DNA of 64,000 nt from Paramagnetospirillum marisnigri (GTDB lineage: Bacteria; Pseudomonadota; Alphaproteobacteria; Rhodospirillales; Magnetospirillaceae). The stretch covers positions 1 to 64,000 of the forward strand of contig NZ_LWQT01000044.1 in the NCBI RefSeq assembly GCF_001650715.1. The letters are read 5' to 3'. This document shows positions 7,485 through 16,110 of this stretch, one piece after another (position 1 is the first letter of the stretch; the number at the start of each line of letters is the position of its first letter). The notes under the pieces are model-generated. The model was not told where the DNA came from. It ran no database searches and was given only the letters and a program-made list of their open reading frames with translations. Position numbers and translations under genes: made by a program.

Positions 7485-9281
7485 ATGGCTGAACAATCGG
7501 GCGCGGACACCAAGTCGATCGATCCGGCTGAGCTTTCGAAGGCGATGACCAGCATCGCTGAGCGCAGCCAGCGTATCGTCGCCGATTTCCTCACGCGCCA
7601 AGCGTCGGACCCCAAGTTCGGGTCCGCCGATCCGCTCAATATCGGCAACGCCTTCATGGAAATGACGGCCAAGCTGATGAGCGACCCGGCCAAGGTGGTC
7701 GAGGCCAATCTCAACCTGTGGCAGGACTACATGACGCTGTGGCAGAACGCCGCCCGGCGCATGATGGGCGAGACGCCCGAGCCGGTGGTCAAGCCCGACG
7801 CGGCCGATCGCCGCTTCAAGGACGAGATGTGGGAAGAAAACGAGATCTTCGATTTCATCAAGCAGTCCTATCTGCTGTCGGCCCGCTGGATGCAGGGCGT
7901 GGTGAAGGATGTGGAAGGTCTCGACGACCACACCGCCAAGAAGGTGGATTTCTATACCCGTCAGTTCGTCGACGCCATGGCGCCGACCAATTTCGTCGCC
8001 ACCAACCCGGAAGTGCTGCGCGCCACCGTGGAGACCCGGGGCGAGAACCTGCTGAAGGGCCTCAACAACCTGCTGGACGATCTTGAGCGCGGCAAGGGCA
8101 ACCTGGCCATCAAGATGACCGACTACGACGCCTTCAAGGTGGGCGACAACATCGCCGTCACCCCGGGCAAGGTGGTCTATCAGAACGACCTGATCCAGTT
8201 GCTGCAATACACCCCGTCCACCGAGCAGGTGTTCGAGAAGCCGCTGCTGATCGTGCCGCCGTGGATCAACAAGTTCTACATCCTGGACCTGCGTCCCAAG
8301 AACTCGTTCATCAAATGGGCGGTGGACCAGGGCCACACCGTGTTCGTCATCTCCTGGGTCAATCCGGACGAGTCGCTGGCCAACAAGGGCTTCGATTCGT
8401 ATCTGAAGGACGGCACCCTGGCGGCGCTGGACGCCATCGAGAAGGCCACCGGGCAAAAGCAGGTGGACGCCATCGGTTATTGCCTGGGCGGCACCCTGCT
8501 GGCCTGCACCCTGGCCTATCTGGCGGCCAAGAAGCAGGAACGCATCGCCTCGGCCACCTTCTTCACCACCATGACCGACTTCCGCGAGCCGGGCGAGCTG
8601 GGCGTCTTCATCGACGAGGAACAGCTTTCGGCGCTGGAGGAAAAGATGGCCGAGACCGGCTATCTGGACGGCCGCGACATGGCCACCACCTTCAACATGA
8701 TGCGGGCCAACGACCTGATCTGGTCGTTCGTGGTCAACAACTACCTGCTGGGCAAGGACCCGTTCCCGTTCGACCTGCTCTACTGGAACTCGGACTCGAC
8801 CCGCATGCCCGCCGCCATGCACAGCTTCTATCTCCGCAAGATGTACCAGGAGAACCAGCTGATCGTTCCCGGCGGCATCGAGCTGGACGGGGTGAAGATC
8901 GATCTGTCGACCATCAAGACCCCCATCTACATGCTGTCCACCCGCGAGGACCATATCGCGCCGTGGACCAGCACCTATGCCATGACCCAGAACGTCTCAG
9001 GCCCCATCAAGTTCGTGCTGTCGGCCTCGGGCCACATCGCGGGCGTGGTCAATCCCCCGGCGGCGGGCAAGTACTGCTACTGGACCAACACCAAGAAGCC
9101 GAAGAACCCCGATGCCTGGCTGGCCGGCGCCACCGAGGTTCCCGGTTCGTGGTGGACCGACTGGCAGGCCTGGGTCGAGAAGTTCGCGGGCGCCAAGATC
9201 GCCGCCAGGGTGCCCGGTTCGGGCAAGCTGAAGGCCATCGAGGATGCCCCCGGCTCCTATGTGAAGAACCGTCTGACCTGA
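7485..9281 (+). CDS. phaC: Class I poly(3-hydroxyalkanoate) synthase PhaC
   Basis: 598 aa. Polymerises (R)-3-hydroxyacyl-CoA into storage polyester on the granule surface. An N-terminal PhaC_N domain (about 95-270) is followed by an alpha/beta-hydrolase fold. The lipase-like box is GYCLGG with nucleophile Cys333; Asp489 (STREDHIAPW) and His517 (ASGHIAGVVNP) complete the triad. Length is typical of class I. GAGGGG precedes the ATG. A strong terminator follows, so it is probably monocistronic. No phaA, phaB or phasin gene is next to it. Confidence 0.97.
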   Translation: MAEQSGADTKSIDPAELSKAMTSIAERSQRIVADFLTRQASDPKFGSADPLNIGNAFMEMTAKLMSDPAKVVEANLNLWQDYMTLWQNAARRMMGETPEPVVKPDAADRRFKDEMWEENEIFDFIKQSYLLSARWMQGVVKDVEGLDDHTAKKVDFYTRQFVDAMAPTNFVATNPEVLRATVETRGENLLKGLNNLLDDLERGKGNLAIKMTDYDAFKVGDNIAVTPGKVVYQNDLIQLLQYTPSTEQVFEKPLLIVPPWINKFYILDLRPKNSFIKWAVDQGHTVFVISWVNPDESLANKGFDSYLKDGTLAALDAIEKATGQKQVDAIGYCLGGTLLACTLAYLAAKKQERIASATFFTTMTDFREPGELGVFIDEEQLSALEEKMAETGYLDGRDMATTFNMMRANDLIWSFVVNNYLLGKDPFPFDLLYWNSDSTRMPAAMHSFYLRKMYQENQLIVPGGIELDGVKIDLSTIKTPIYMLSTREDHIAPWTSTYAMTQNVSGPIKFVLSASGHIAGVVNPPAAGKYCYWTNTKKPKNPDAWLAGATEVPGSWWTDWQAWVEKFAGAKIAARVPGSGKLKAIEDAPGSYVKNRLT

Positions 9282-9300
9282 TCGGACGGGACTTAGAGTC

Positions 9301-9336
9301 AAAGGCGGCGTCGACATCTGCGGCGCCGCCTTTTTT
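9301..9336 (+). terminator. Rho-independent terminator of phaC
   Basis: AAAGGCGGCG (9301-9310) pairs perfectly with CGCCGCCTTT (9324-9333) over a 13-base loop and is followed by T residues to 9336. It lies 20 bp after the phaC stop. Confidence 0.9.
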
Positions 9337-9353
9337 CTTGGGAGGAGGCCGGA

Positions 9354-10259
9354 ATGGGTGTCCTGCGCTGGTTTTCCCGCTCGCCGCCGCCGCCGGTGCC
9401 GTTGCGTCCCGATCTGGGGCTGGCCCTGCAGGGCGGCGGCATTTTCGGCGCCTGGGCCTGGGGGGTGCTGGACCGGCTGCTGGAAGAGCCGCGCTTTCGC
9501 CCGATCATGGTCAGCGGCGCCAGTGCCGGGGCGCTCAACGCGGTGGTGATGGCCGCCGGTCTGGCCGAGGGGGGGCAGGAGCGGGCGCGCCAGCGCCTGC
9601 GCGAGTTGTGGACCGGCGTTGCCGACATGCCCTTCCTGAAACTGCTTGGGACGCCGGGCGCCCATCTGCAACTGGACCTGCTGACCCGGCTGCTGTCGCC
9701 TTATCAGTTCAATCCGCTCAACATCAATCCGCTGCGCGACCTGCTGATGCGGCTGGTGGATTTCGAGCGGCTGCGGCGCGATCCACCGCTGGGGCTGTTC
9801 CTGTCGGCCACCCATGTGCCCTCCGGTACGGCGCGCATCTTCCGCGAGCACGAGGTCACCGCCGAGGTGGTGTTGGCCTCCACCTGCCTGCCATCCCTGC
9901 ACCACACCGTCGAGATCGACGGCGAAAGCTATTGGGACGGCGGCTTTTCGGCCAATCCGCCGCTGTTGCCCCTGGCGCTGGACAGCACTTGCCGCGCTTT
10001 GCTGCTGGTGAAGCTGACCCCCGACGCCGAACCACGGGTGCCGGTCACCGCCCAGGCCATCGCGGCACGCATGCAGCGGCTGCTGTTCAATACGCCGCTG
10101 CTGCGCGACCTGGAGGCGCTGGAGCGCATGCGCGGCCACCTGAAGCCGTTCCGCTGGCTGCCCCACGATCTGGCGCGGCTGAAGGGGCTTGAACCAGCCT
10201 GGCCATCGACGGCACCCTGGTGGATCGCGGTGACGGCCAAGCCTCGGCTTGGGAAGTGA
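9354..10259 (+). CDS. Patatin-like phospholipase (3' end probably frameshifted)
   Basis: 301 aa as read. Patatin lipases use a Ser-Asp dyad: an oxyanion GGG motif (ALQGGGIFGA), nucleophile Ser57 in SGASAG and Asp195 in the DGG motif (WDGGFSANPPL) are all present. The last about 20 residues (after GLEP, near 10196) look random, whereas a different frame from 10200 to the TAG at 10316-10318 reads SLAIDGTLVDRG...WEVITRLHAAGRVAAGGLLERG, which fits the helical end of this family. GGGAGG lies upstream of the ATG. Directly after phaC it might act on PHA or membrane lipids; that is only context. Confidence 0.85.
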   Translation: MGVLRWFSRSPPPPVPLRPDLGLALQGGGIFGAWAWGVLDRLLEEPRFRPIMVSGASAGALNAVVMAAGLAEGGQERARQRLRELWTGVADMPFLKLLGTPGAHLQLDLLTRLLSPYQFNPLNINPLRDLLMRLVDFERLRRDPPLGLFLSATHVPSGTARIFREHEVTAEVVLASTCLPSLHHTVEIDGESYWDGGFSANPPLLPLALDSTCRALLLVKLTPDAEPRVPVTAQAIAARMQRLLFNTPLLRDLEALERMRGHLKPFRWLPHDLARLKGLEPAWPSTAPWWIAVTAKPRLGK

Positions 10260-10413
10260 TCACCCGCCTCCACGCCGCCGGACGCGTTGCCGCCGGGGGG
10301 CTGCTGGAACGGGGATAGGAGACGAGAGGGGGTGAGCCTGGCCCATTCCATCTTCGGTGGCGGTCGCGTTCTGGTTTGAAATGGCTCGTGAAGGCCATGC
10401 GTCTTTTCGCACC

Positions 10414-11568
10414 CTAGACTGCGGGCGAGGCGTCCAAGAGCGTGAAAAAGAACGTCGCGCCAAGGGTTCCCGGTTTCGACTCCACCCAGATCGTCCCGCC
10501 GAAACGATGAATGATGTGTCGGCACATCGTCAGGCCGATGCCGGTGCCTTCCGCCTCGGCGGCGGGATTGAGCCGCTGGAAAATCTCGAAGACCTTGTTA
10601 TGGTATGCCGCTTCGATGCCGATGCCGTTGTCGGTCACGGCGAACCGCCAGAGATTGGCTCCCGCCCGTTCCGCCGAGACCGAAATGGTGAGAGGCCGGT
10701 CCGGTGAGAGATATTTCAGGCTGTTGCCCAGCAAGTTCTGGAACAGGCTGGCAAGATGGGTCGGTTCGGCCATCACCTTCGGGAGGTCGCCGACGGTGAT
10801 CGTCGCCCCGGTCGCTTCGATTTCCGGTCCAAGGACGCCAACGGCCTGGGCGAGGGCATCGGCAGCCCGCACGGGCTGCATCGGGATCGAATGGCCCCTG
10901 ATGCGAGAATATTCGAGGATATCGGTGATCAGTGTGCCCATCTGCTTGGCACCATCGACGATGAAGCCAATGAACTCGTCCGCGGCCGCGTCCAGTTTGT
11001 CTTTGTAGCGGCGTTCGAGCAGTTGAGCGAAATGGACGATGTTCCGCAGCGGTGTTTGCAGATCATGGGAAGCGACGTAGGCGAACCGTTCAAGTTCGAC
11101 GTTGGATTCCATGAGTTCCCGATTTCTGACCAACACCGCCATCTCGGCCTGTTTGCGGGCGGAAATATCCCGGATGTTACACTGGATAACCTTGATGCCG
11201 TCGCAGTCGTAGGAGTTGCTGACGAACTCGACTTCAATCCGCTCTCCCTTCGCTGTAATCAGCGGAAGGTCTTCGTATCGAACGTATCCCTTGCTAAGAA
11301 TTTCGTCGAAATTTGCCTGGCTCGACGCAATGTCGGAGAAAGCGCCAATCTCCCATAACTTTTTGCCGAGGAAGTCGGCATGGGAATATCCCAGCATCAC
11401 CATCATGTAAGGATTGACGTCCTCGATTTGCGCGGTCTCGCCATTGAGCAGCAAAATCCCGTCCTGCGCGGTCTCGAACAGACGGCGATAGCGGATTTCG
11501 GATGACACGAGCACATCGCATTCCACATTTCTAACGGGACAGAGCGGCGTGGGCTTTATGGGGGACAT
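10414..11568 (-). CDS. PAS-domain sensor histidine kinase (orphan)
   Basis: 384 aa, soluble. A PAS domain with PAC motif (about 25-145: RRLFETAQDGILLLNG ... IQCNIRDISARKQAE) is followed by a HisKA domain with the H-box ASHDLQTPLRN (His near 170) and a HATPase domain with N-box NLLGNSLKYL, G1 DNGIGI and G2 GTGIGLTM. No transmembrane segment and no response regulator nearby. The ATG at 11568 has GGAAGG seven bases upstream; the longer frame lacks this. Resembles phytochrome-like or cyanobacterial-type kinases in which PAS replaces the light sensor. The 282 bp between it and the next gene (11569-11850) hold no other gene. Confidence 0.9.
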   Translation of the reverse strand: MSPIKPTPLCPVRNVECDVLVSSEIRYRRLFETAQDGILLLNGETAQIEDVNPYMMVMLGYSHADFLGKKLWEIGAFSDIASSQANFDEILSKGYVRYEDLPLITAKGERIEVEFVSNSYDCDGIKVIQCNIRDISARKQAEMAVLVRNRELMESNVELERFAYVASHDLQTPLRNIVHFAQLLERRYKDKLDAAADEFIGFIVDGAKQMGTLITDILEYSRIRGHSIPMQPVRAADALAQAVGVLGPEIEATGATITVGDLPKVMAEPTHLASLFQNLLGNSLKYLSPDRPLTISVSAERAGANLWRFAVTDNGIGIEAAYHNKVFEIFQRLNPAAEAEGTGIGLTMCRHIIHRFGGTIWVESKPGTLGATFFFTLLDASPAV

Positions 11569-11850
11569 GACGCACCTTCCGCTCCGATAGCGTGGCGACG
11601 GCCACAGTCTGGCAGGTGCCAATGTTCCGTAGCGGCTTTTCGGTGGAGTTTATAATACACCTTTCGGACCTGATCCCGTGCAGGGGATTGTCGGTTGTCA
11701 GCCCGGCCGCGTTGCTCGTGACGCCAGGACCAGAGTGTGTCGGGCGCAGGCCCAACCCAGAATGGGCTTGTGCTTGATCGTTGTTCAGCCCTGCCGCTAA
11801 CGCTATGGTGGGGCTTCCCTTTAGCCCTGCCATTGAGAGCCCCGCCAGCC

Positions 11851-12339
11851 ATGACCACCTGCCCTTGCGGAACCGACCGCTCTCTTGACGAGTGCTGCGG
11901 CCCCATTCTTGCCGGCGCACACGCTCTGACCGCCGAGGCATTGATGCGTGCCCGTTATACCGCATTTGCCACCAGGCAGATCGGCGATTTCCTCAGGGAT
12001 ACCCTGGCCCCCGAAAAGCAAGGCGAGTTCAATCTGCGCGAGGTCGAGAAGTCCGCGCGGGATGCCGAGGGGCTGGGGTTTGTGGTCCGTGCCGTCACCG
12101 ATGGTGGTGTCGAGGACAAGGCCGGGACGGTGGAATACGTGGCTCGCTTCCGCATCCGCGGCAAAGTGCAAATTCATCACGAACTGGCGACCTTCCGGCG
12201 GAATGAGGATGGGCATTGGTTGTATGCGAATGGAGAGGTGAATCCCAAGGGCACGCCTCTTCAGGTCAGCAAGGTCGGACGCAACGATCCTTGTTCGTGC
12301 GGGTCCGGCTTGAAATACAAGAAGTGTTGCGGAGCCTGA
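11851..12339 (+). CDS. YchJ-family protein with two SEC-C motifs
   Basis: 162 aa of the YchJ (UPF0225) family. A zinc-binding SEC-C motif is at the N-terminus ([15 protein letters not shown]) and another at the C-terminus ([18 protein letters not shown]). The middle (residues 25-135) is an NTF2-like fold ([19 protein letters not shown]). Function unknown; SEC-C motifs resemble the SecA zinc finger. ATG 11851 is used because it gives the standard N-terminal Cys motif. It precedes another Cys-motif gene by 13 bp, so the two are probably co-transcribed. Confidence 0.9.
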   Translation: MTTCPCGTDRSLDECCGPILAGAHALTAEALMRARYTAFATRQIGDFLRDTLAPEKQGEFNLREVEKSARDAEGLGFVVRAVTDGGVEDKAGTVEYVARFRIRGKVQIHHELATFRRNEDGHWLYANGEVNPKGTPLQVSKVGRNDPCSCGSGLKYKKCCGA

Positions 12340-12352
12340 ACGGAGGCTGCCC

Positions 12353-13105
12353 ATGGACCGTCATTTCCGATGCACAGCCTGCGGCAAATGCTGTTTCGGC
12401 TGGCTGCCGCTGACGATCAAGGATGCGTTGGCTCATGCCCAGCGGTTTCCCCTGGCGGTGGTATGGACGCCGATCAAGCAAGCGAGCAAGGCGTTTGACA
12501 TCACCGCAAGGCTCGGCATCACGGTGAGGATGCGGAACAAGAAGCAACTTGCCGTTCGAATAGTCCCCACCGGCTATATCCCGCCGTCCATGCCCTGTCC
12601 GGCGCTGACCTCCGACAATCTGTGCGGCATCCATGCCGACAAGCCGTCTCGCTGCCGCACCATGCCATTCTTTCCCTACCGGGAAGAGGCAGACCAAGCC
12701 GAGCTTCTTGTTCCCCGTGCCGGCTGGGATTGCGATACGTCATCGGCGGCCCCTGTCGTCTATCGGGACAAGGCTGTGGTGGGCCGCATGGACTTCGACC
12801 AAGAATGGGGAGAGCTTCGCGACCAAGTTCCGGTCCTGCGGGCCTATGGGGAATGGCTGATGAAGTCTGTCCCCGGCATGATCGACAATCTGACGAAGGC
12901 GGTGATGAAACCCGGTGGCGGCCATGTGGTGGTCAGTTTCGCGTCACTCCTGCGGCACCTTGACGGCGTGGATAAAGCTGCACTTGCCGAATGGCAACTT
13001 CCCGTGCTGGCCGACTACATGGCAAAGACCGCCGATCAGCCGAAGCTCGCCGAATATCACCGCAACTATGACGACTGGGCTTGGGAGATCGAGCGGCTTG
13101 CCTGA
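12353..13105 (+). CDS. YkgJ-type CxxCxxCC metal-binding protein
   Basis: 250 aa. The N-terminal FRCTACGKCCFGWLP and the later CGIHADKPSRCRTMPF are the two halves of the Cys-rich YkgJ/Fli-type domain that chelates zinc or an iron-sulfur cluster. Residues 150-250 are helical without a known motif. GGAGG lies upstream of the ATG. Its role is unknown. It ends 98 bp before the left attachment repeat of the mobile element. Confidence 0.8.
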   Translation: MDRHFRCTACGKCCFGWLPLTIKDALAHAQRFPLAVVWTPIKQASKAFDITARLGITVRMRNKKQLAVRIVPTGYIPPSMPCPALTSDNLCGIHADKPSRCRTMPFFPYREEADQAELLVPRAGWDCDTSSAAPVVYRDKAVVGRMDFDQEWGELRDQVPVLRAYGEWLMKSVPGMIDNLTKAVMKPGGGHVVVSFASLLRHLDGVDKAALAEWQLPVLADYMAKTADQPKLAEYHRNYDDWAWEIERLA

Positions 13106-13203
13106 GTGTGGCTGGCCCCGCGGGGGAGCCTCGAAAGCGCGGGAAGAAAGGGGACGTTTGGGGCCGTCGTCGCGCAGCATCACCCAATAGGGCATGAACG
13201 ACA

Positions 13204-13290
13204 AAGGGTGCTACACACGCCCGGATCGGGGGTGGCAAAAAGCGCGGATTTCCTTGCGAGGAGAAGTTGGCTGGGGCGCCAGGATTCGAA
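13204..13290. repeat. attL: 87-bp direct repeat with tRNA-Gln 3' fragment
   Basis: Matches 22621-22707 without gaps at about 80 of 87 positions. The last 26 bp (13265-13290, AGTTGGCTGGGGCGCC onward) are identical to the 3' end of tRNA-Gln, including the encoded CCA and T-loop. Past 13290 the two sequences differ, so this is a truncated tRNA copy made by integration. The 60 bp left of the core also match the inner side of the other repeat, and they carry one GCTACACA. Confidence 0.9.
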
Positions 13291-13360
13291 GCCAGCGCTC
13301 CCCCAAACGGCGGAAACTCACAAGGAAGCGGCAGTGCCGTCCCGATGCGTGGGCTGCATT

Positions 13361-13381
13361 GCTACACAAGGCTGCTACACA
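13361..13381 (+). repeat. Paired GCTACACA repeats (left arm-type sites)
   Basis: GCTACACA at 13361-13368 and 13374-13381, a 13-bp period, 70-90 bp inside the left end of the element. The same pair with the same spacing occurs inside the right end (22614-22634). This is the layout of integrase arm-binding sites on the P and P' arms of an attP. The remaining DNA of 13291-13608 shows no supported gene. Confidence 0.6.
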
Positions 13382-13608
13382 GTCCCGTCAATGCTTCGAT
13401 TCTACTGGATTGAATGACCCGAGCCAATGGTCCCAAGTGGTGCCGGTGGATAGGCAGGATTGCTCGGCAGGACGCGAGGTCATTGTGCTGGCCAGAACAC
13501 CCGTCGCGCGGGCCGATGGTCGATGCTAATGACACCGCCTGATAGCGCATTCGCAGGGCGGTGCCCCCTGCTCCCCGAAAATCTAGGGCCGGGTCTTATT
13601 TTTCGGGC

Positions 13609-13953
13609 TCATGGGCGCTGATTACCGGGACTTGGTATGAGTTCCCAGACCTCATCTCGCCAAGACGTCTGAATGTCCGGATGGTCATCAAAGATATCGG
13701 CCAATGAGGCCGCGAAGACGAAAATCCGCTCTCCGGTCGCCTGCGCTTCCCGGTTCCACTTTGGCGGGTCTGCCCAAGTGGCAGTCCGCATACGATTGCC
13801 GACGACCGCCTTGCCCCATTTGATGGCTCCCCGGCCCTGGGCTTCTACCTGTGCTTTTGCCTAGCACCGATGACGTCCCGGCGACCAGATTGTGCATCCT
13901 CGCCAAGGGTTCCATGTCGCCGTGGTCCAGTTTATGCCGGTGGTGCGGCCCAT
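13609..13953 (-). pseudogene. DUF5131 (phage Gp37/Gp68) family remnant
   Basis: Reading from ATG 13953 gives MGRTTGINWTTATWNPWRGC and then SPGRHRC-stop-AKAQVEA, continuing to WNREAQATGERIFVFAASLADIFDD and a stop at 13609. DUF5131 proteins have WNPxxGCxxxSPGCxxCYA. Here the second Cys is Arg (codon 27) and the Tyr codon is TAG (13861-13863, codon 31). Only the first half of the family's length is left, ending abruptly after RDEVWELI. The gene is dead by nonsense mutation and 3' loss. Such genes are common passengers of phages and islands. Confidence 0.75.
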
Positions 13954-13992
13954 TTCGTGCCTCAATCCGACAGTGACCTGCGGCGAACCTCT

Positions 13993-14018
13993 CCGGTCAT
14001 GTCATGGGTCATGACCGG
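13993..14018. repeat. GTCATGACC-type palindrome
   Basis: CCGGTCAT (13993-14000) and ATGACCGG (14011-14018) form an inverted repeat, and GGTCATGACC (14007-14016) is itself a palindrome. The same unit occurs twice as a pair elsewhere in the element (18589 and 20792). It lies just downstream of the 14037-14825 gene. Confidence 0.5.
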
Positions 14019-14036
14019 AAATCAGGGCTATCAGAT

Positions 14037-14825
14037 CTAGGGGCTACCCCAAATCCCCTTTTTCTGGCTCTTGGCCATTGCCTCCGCTTCAATCAGACGT
14101 GGCGGCGCTTGCAGACTTGTTTTGGCAAATCCTGAAAGAAGCGCTACTTCAGCCAAGTCGGCTCCATTGCGTTCCTTGGCAAAGCAAGACCATTCCTCAT
14201 TGCCTTGGGGCAGGCAATCGATAACGCCAGCGTGCGCCACGTAATCTCTAAAAGCGTTGTCGGCCTGTGCTACATTTGAGGGAACGATGCCAAGAAGCCG
14301 AACAACGGAACCATCAAAATTCAGCGTATCCGCGCGTGTCAGCACCGGCCTCCCCGAAATGGGCTTTTGCTGCAAATTTGGCCGTCTTTCCGGCTCGACG
14401 AGAGCCGGTTGGGGCTGCGCTTTTGGGACCGGCGTAGCCGTTACGCCGACAGGGGGGGGGGCTTTTCTCTCGGCCTCAATCTTAGGGGCATTATTTTTTT
14501 GCGAATTTGCGGCGGAACCGACAATTGAAGCAAGATTAAATGCGCCAACCATACCCATTATTACGGGAGATGTGAGGGCTCCAACTATGGAAAGTATTAT
14601 TCCAATGATTGACAAAACACGCCCCGTTCCTGGCTTCATCAGGCCAAAAATACCGGCAATAAATCCTATCGGGGACGTCACAATGGAAAATATAAATACA
14701 CTTATTCCGCCGAATACAATAGAAAGTATTCCGGCAACACCAACAGTAGATGCTGGCTCTTTTATGATTACAAACTGAGGCTGCTGCGGTGCAGCATTCT
14801 GCGGCTGACTAACTTCTTCGGACAT
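14037..14825 (-). CDS. Membrane protein with DUF4190-like helices and SNase-like domain
   Basis: 262 aa. Residues 26-66 and 68-105 are hydrophobic helical segments with a GLMKPGTGR turn, as in DUF4190-type proteins. A Pro/Lys-rich linker (108-165) leads to a C-terminal domain (about 178-262) resembling a staphylococcal-nuclease fold: VVRLLGI, VIDCLPQGNEEWSCFA, LAEVALLSGFA, AEAMAKSQKKGIWG. No catalytic Arg/Glu set is visible, so it is probably a non-enzymatic binding domain. ATG 14825 has a perfect GGAGG; the longer frame does not. First of a four-gene minus-strand set, counted from the left. Function unknown. Confidence 0.75.
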   Translation of the reverse strand: MSEEVSQPQNAAPQQPQFVIIKEPASTVGVAGILSIVFGGISVFIFSIVTSPIGFIAGIFGLMKPGTGRVLSIIGIILSIVGALTSPVIMGMVGAFNLASIVGSAANSQKNNAPKIEAERKAPPPVGVTATPVPKAQPQPALVEPERRPNLQQKPISGRPVLTRADTLNFDGSVVRLLGIVPSNVAQADNAFRDYVAHAGVIDCLPQGNEEWSCFAKERNGADLAEVALLSGFAKTSLQAPPRLIEAEAMAKSQKKGIWGSP

Positions 14826-14842
14826 TTTCACCTCCAAACTGC

Positions 14843-15280
14843 TTATCGCGCTATGCGCCAAATGCCTTTTCCGTTTGTTCGCGCAAATTCTTCTGCCTCA
14901 ATAAGCTGCTTTGAGGCTGATGACGTTGTTCTTGCCAAGCCGGAAAGGACAAGAACTTCAGCGAGATTGTTTCTGCCTTCAATTGCTGAACAACTCCAAC
15001 CATCGGCAGACTCGTAGCAATTCACCGCACCAACCTGCGCTAAATAGGCTTTTGACGCCGCCAACGCATCCGGAGAACTATTCATCTCTATCCCAGACAA
15101 TTGAATGGTCGTCCTCTGAACAAGGAGGGCCATGCCATCAGTCAGCATTGGATTTCCGGACACAAACCGGAATTTATCCTCCGGAGCATTGTCTGGTCCG
15201 CGATGAAAAATCGCCATGGCTCCAAGCACCCCTCCGACGGACAGGGAAAGAGCCACGGCGATCTGTAGCCATAATTTCAT
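14843..15280 (-). CDS. Anchored SNase-like small protein, paralogue of neighbour
   Basis: 145 aa. One N-terminal membrane anchor (residues 4-25, LWLQIAVALSLSVGGVLGAMAIF) and a domain that aligns with the end of the 14037-14825 product: IQLSGIEM, AVNCYESADGWSCSA, LAEVLVLSGLARTTS, LIEAEEFARTNGKGIWR. The paired Cys and the GKGIW end of the nuclease fold are kept but catalytic residues are not seen. Its stop lies 17 bp before the start of the next gene, and its ATG abuts the stop of the lipoprotein gene (15281), so it is within one operon. Periplasmic location inferred. Confidence 0.75.
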   Translation of the reverse strand: MKLWLQIAVALSLSVGGVLGAMAIFHRGPDNAPEDKFRFVSGNPMLTDGMALLVQRTTIQLSGIEMNSSPDALAASKAYLAQVGAVNCYESADGWSCSAIEGRNNLAEVLVLSGLARTTSSASKQLIEAEEFARTNGKGIWRIAR

Positions 15281-16009
15281 TTAGCCAGACGCCACCGTCC
15301 ATTTAGCGTCGGCTCCCTTACAGGCCAGCGAGACCTGCTCACTCTGTTTCCCAGATGGATCAACGATAACCTGACGAATTTGGCGGCAAGTGCGCCCATC
15401 AGCCATGACCTGAGGATTGGAAATCGGTTCCGACCACCCCCACATCCCGGAACTACCCTCCGAACGAACGGCGGGCTCAACCACCTTCCATTGGGCTTGG
15501 TTTGTCGTGCTAGGCTGGGACGTTGTTTGAGAGGGCGCCTGAGACGGGGCCTTGGCTGCACTCTTTTGCTGCTTCGTCGCGGGGGCTGTGCCGGCCGAAG
15601 ACGTTTTCGAAGTGCTGGACGTCGAGCCGGACGAATAGATCGTCGGAACAATGATTTCCTTGGAGGCCTGTGGGGCAGCTTGTGGCTGGGCATTCTGCGA
15701 GCCCCAGGTGACCTGTGTTCCGGTTGGCTGTTCTGCGGCGACTTGGTTAGTCGCGGCAACCGCCTGTTTATCATTGCAGTCAAGCAGACCGCCGATTTGA
15801 TTTCCGATAAGAGACCCCGCAGCCACACCTGCAATAGTCGCCAAAATATTGCCAGAGCCATGCCCAAACTGGTATCCGATAATTCCTCCTGCCAGGGCTC
15901 CCAAAGCAGTCCCGCCGATTTTGCAATTATCGGAGAACGCGCTGTTCATGGTTTGGCAGCCAGATAGTGCCAGGGGAGCTATCAACAAAACGGCGAAACG
16001 AGTCTTCAT
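15281..16009 (-). CDS. Glycine-zipper surface-antigen lipoprotein
   Basis: 242 aa. Signal peptide with lipobox ALSGC (residues 14-18). Residues 31-75 form a glycine-zipper 2TM segment (GTALGALAGGIIGYQFGHGSG, AAGSLIGNQIGG) typical of the rickettsial 17-kDa antigen family. A Ser/Thr/Ala-rich spacer (115-172) follows. The C-terminal 45 residues (RTCRQIRQVIVDPSGKQSEQVSLACKG) match the antigen's small beta domain with its two Cys. Expected as an outer-membrane lipoprotein. The third gene in the envelope cluster, ending exactly where the anchored SNase-like gene starts. Confidence 0.8.
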   Translation of the reverse strand: MKTRFAVLLIAPLALSGCQTMNSAFSDNCKIGGTALGALAGGIIGYQFGHGSGNILATIAGVAAGSLIGNQIGGLLDCNDKQAVAATNQVAAEQPTGTQVTWGSQNAQPQAAPQASKEIIVPTIYSSGSTSSTSKTSSAGTAPATKQQKSAAKAPSQAPSQTTSQPSTTNQAQWKVVEPAVRSEGSSGMWGWSEPISNPQVMADGRTCRQIRQVIVDPSGKQSEQVSLACKGADAKWTVASG

Positions 16010-16110
16010 GGATTGAGCTCCAGCATTAGAAATGCTCGACGAACGCGATTGTCAGCGCCGCCTGGGTGGGTTAGACACTTGGGCGCACACCAAAAGAAGC
16101 GGCGCTAGGC

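Noticed and set aside
13194-13529. 111-aa plus-strand frame across the left attachment repeat
   Set aside because: It is read through the tRNA fragment and the GCTACACA repeats, with basic, featureless sequence and no homologue in mind.
13688-13915. 75-aa minus-strand frame
   Set aside because: It is a frame-shifted shadow of the DUF5131 remnant, which has clear family sequence in the neighbouring frame.
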